NCBI GenBank assembly: GCA_902783355.1
Contig: CACZQQ010000209.1
Span: 1-6,341 of the forward strand
Length of the DNA stretch: 6,341 nucleotides
Direction: 5' to 3'
Source of the DNA: an uncultured bacterium
GTDB lineage: Bacteria > Verrucomicrobiota > Lentisphaeria > Oligosphaerales > Oligosphaeraceae
Under the pieces are notes generated by a model that was given only the letters and a program-made list of their open reading frames with translations, did no database searches and was not told the origin of the DNA. The position numbers and the translations under genes are program-made. This document shows, one piece after another, positions 6,187-6,341 of the stretch. Every line of letters begins with the position of its first letter. The first letter of the stretch is position 1.

Positions 6187-6270
6187 CCTTCTACGATGCA
6201 TGCGGACATGGAAGAAGGTGTATATTTTGTAGACGCTCTGTCCCACATGGGTCGGCAATTGAAAGCCGTG

Positions 6271-6341
6271 CTTGTCCGCCGGTTTATCCGCCGTAGCGTG
6301 AAGCGCGAAGGAGGAAGCCTTGGCGAAGGCGGAAGGGCGCG
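6271..6341. repeat. G+C-rich hairpin element, cut by the window edge
   Basis: The last 70 bases turn abruptly G+C-rich and contain a perfect 5-bp hairpin GCCTT-GGCG-AAGGC (6317-6330). CCGCC (6288-6292) can alternatively pair with GGCGG (6328-6332). The motifs GCCGTAGCG and GCGAAGG in the same stretch look like short dispersed intergenic elements of some G+C-rich genomes. The right boundary is not visible, so this is a tentative call. Confidence 0.35.

Larger units (their letters stand above)
5982..6204. repeat. Two tandem copies of a 110-bp repeat
   Basis: Copy 1 (from 5982) and copy 2 (from 6092) are offset by exactly 110 bp. Over 5982-6085 against 6092-6195 only two bases differ: 5986 T against 6096 G, and 6022 A against 6132 G. 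Similarity then breaks at 6086-6088 against 6196-6198, before a shared CATGCG. Each copy has a G+C-rich half (GCCACATGCCTGTC... with CACGG and CCGTG 16 bases apart) and an A+C-rich half of 9-bp repeats. The period of 110 is not a multiple of three, so the peptides it encodes change frame between copies, which argues for non-coding DNA. There is no transposase or CRISPR-type spacing. A dispersed intergenic repeat is the best guess. Confidence 0.95.
5606..6341. other. Gene-free, repeat-dense intergenic region
   Basis: I find no protein or RNA gene that I can support in this stretch to the right edge. Open frames here run through the repeats, have no good ribosome binding site and resemble no family I know. 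The region holds a heptamer array, a 10-bp duplication, two copies of a 110-bp repeat and a hairpin-bearing element at the edge. The non-repeat parts (5606-5690, 5809-5914, 5938-5981 and 6205-6270) show no clear signal. I see no tRNA-like cloverleaf. Confidence 0.7.

Noticed and set aside
5982..6204. Possible CRISPR array
   Set aside because: Only two long copies directly adjacent, with no spacers of regular unique sequence and no cas genes in view.
5909..6258. Minus-strand open frames with repeated Cys/Phe-rich CVFCVFC segments
   Set aside because: They are the 110-bp repeat translated. The 110-bp period shifts frame between copies, so the same peptide appears in two different frames, as expected for non-coding repeats.
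6196..6341. Plus-strand open frame running off the right edge (from ATG 6196 or 6208)
   Set aside because: Only 48 codons visible, no Shine-Dalgarno, begins inside the 110-bp repeat and ends in a hairpin element. The protein shows no recognisable motif.

Overview
The window is G+C-rich bacterial chromosome with four genes, all on the minus strand, so they read from right to left. In order of transcription they are rpsT (ribosomal protein S20, 5227-5505), a long-chain acyl-CoA synthetase-like adenylate-forming ligase (3204-5084), prfB (peptide chain release factor 2, 2041-3169, joined by a +1 programmed frameshift) and tkt (transketolase, 1932 running off the left edge). Long reading frames on the plus strand opposite these genes are compositional shadows.

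rpsT appears to be its own unit. It has an A+T-rich upstream region with two candidate sigma70-type promoters and a strong Rho-independent terminator (5161-5205) just after it. The ligase, prfB and tkt follow. The ligase-prfB gap is 34 nt and the prfB-tkt gap is 108 nt, with no convincing terminator between them, so one operon is plausible, possibly with an internal start before tkt. The three products serve unrelated jobs (fatty acid activation, translation termination, non-oxidative pentose phosphate pathway), so this is housekeeping co-location and not a dedicated system. The ligase leader is very G+C-rich and places a perfect 6-bp hairpin a few bases before the Shine-Dalgarno. The prfB frameshift cassette is nearly the textbook E. 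coli one, so RF2 synthesis is very probably autoregulated by in-frame UGA read-through.

From about 5606 to the right edge (about 735 bp) I find no credible gene. This stretch is packed with repeats: a 15-unit, 7-bp tandem array (5691-5795) ending in a hairpin, a 10-bp duplication (5915-5937), two copies of a 110-bp-period tandem repeat (5982-6204) each carrying an internal 9-bp CACAAAATA repeat, and a G+C-rich hairpin-bearing element cut by the window edge (about 6271-6341). The repeat periods (7 and 110 bp) are not multiples of three, which argues that they are not coding.

Taxonomy: Shine-Dalgarno use, a UGA-stop genetic code (RF2 frameshift), high G+C and repeat-laden intergenic DNA fit many Gram-negative-type bacteria. 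The repeat style gives me a weak impression of the Planctomycetota-Verrucomicrobiota-Lentisphaerota-Kiritimatiellota group, but nothing here proves it. I see no evidence for a new defence, mobile or biosynthetic system; the points of real interest are the frameshift site and the repeat cluster.
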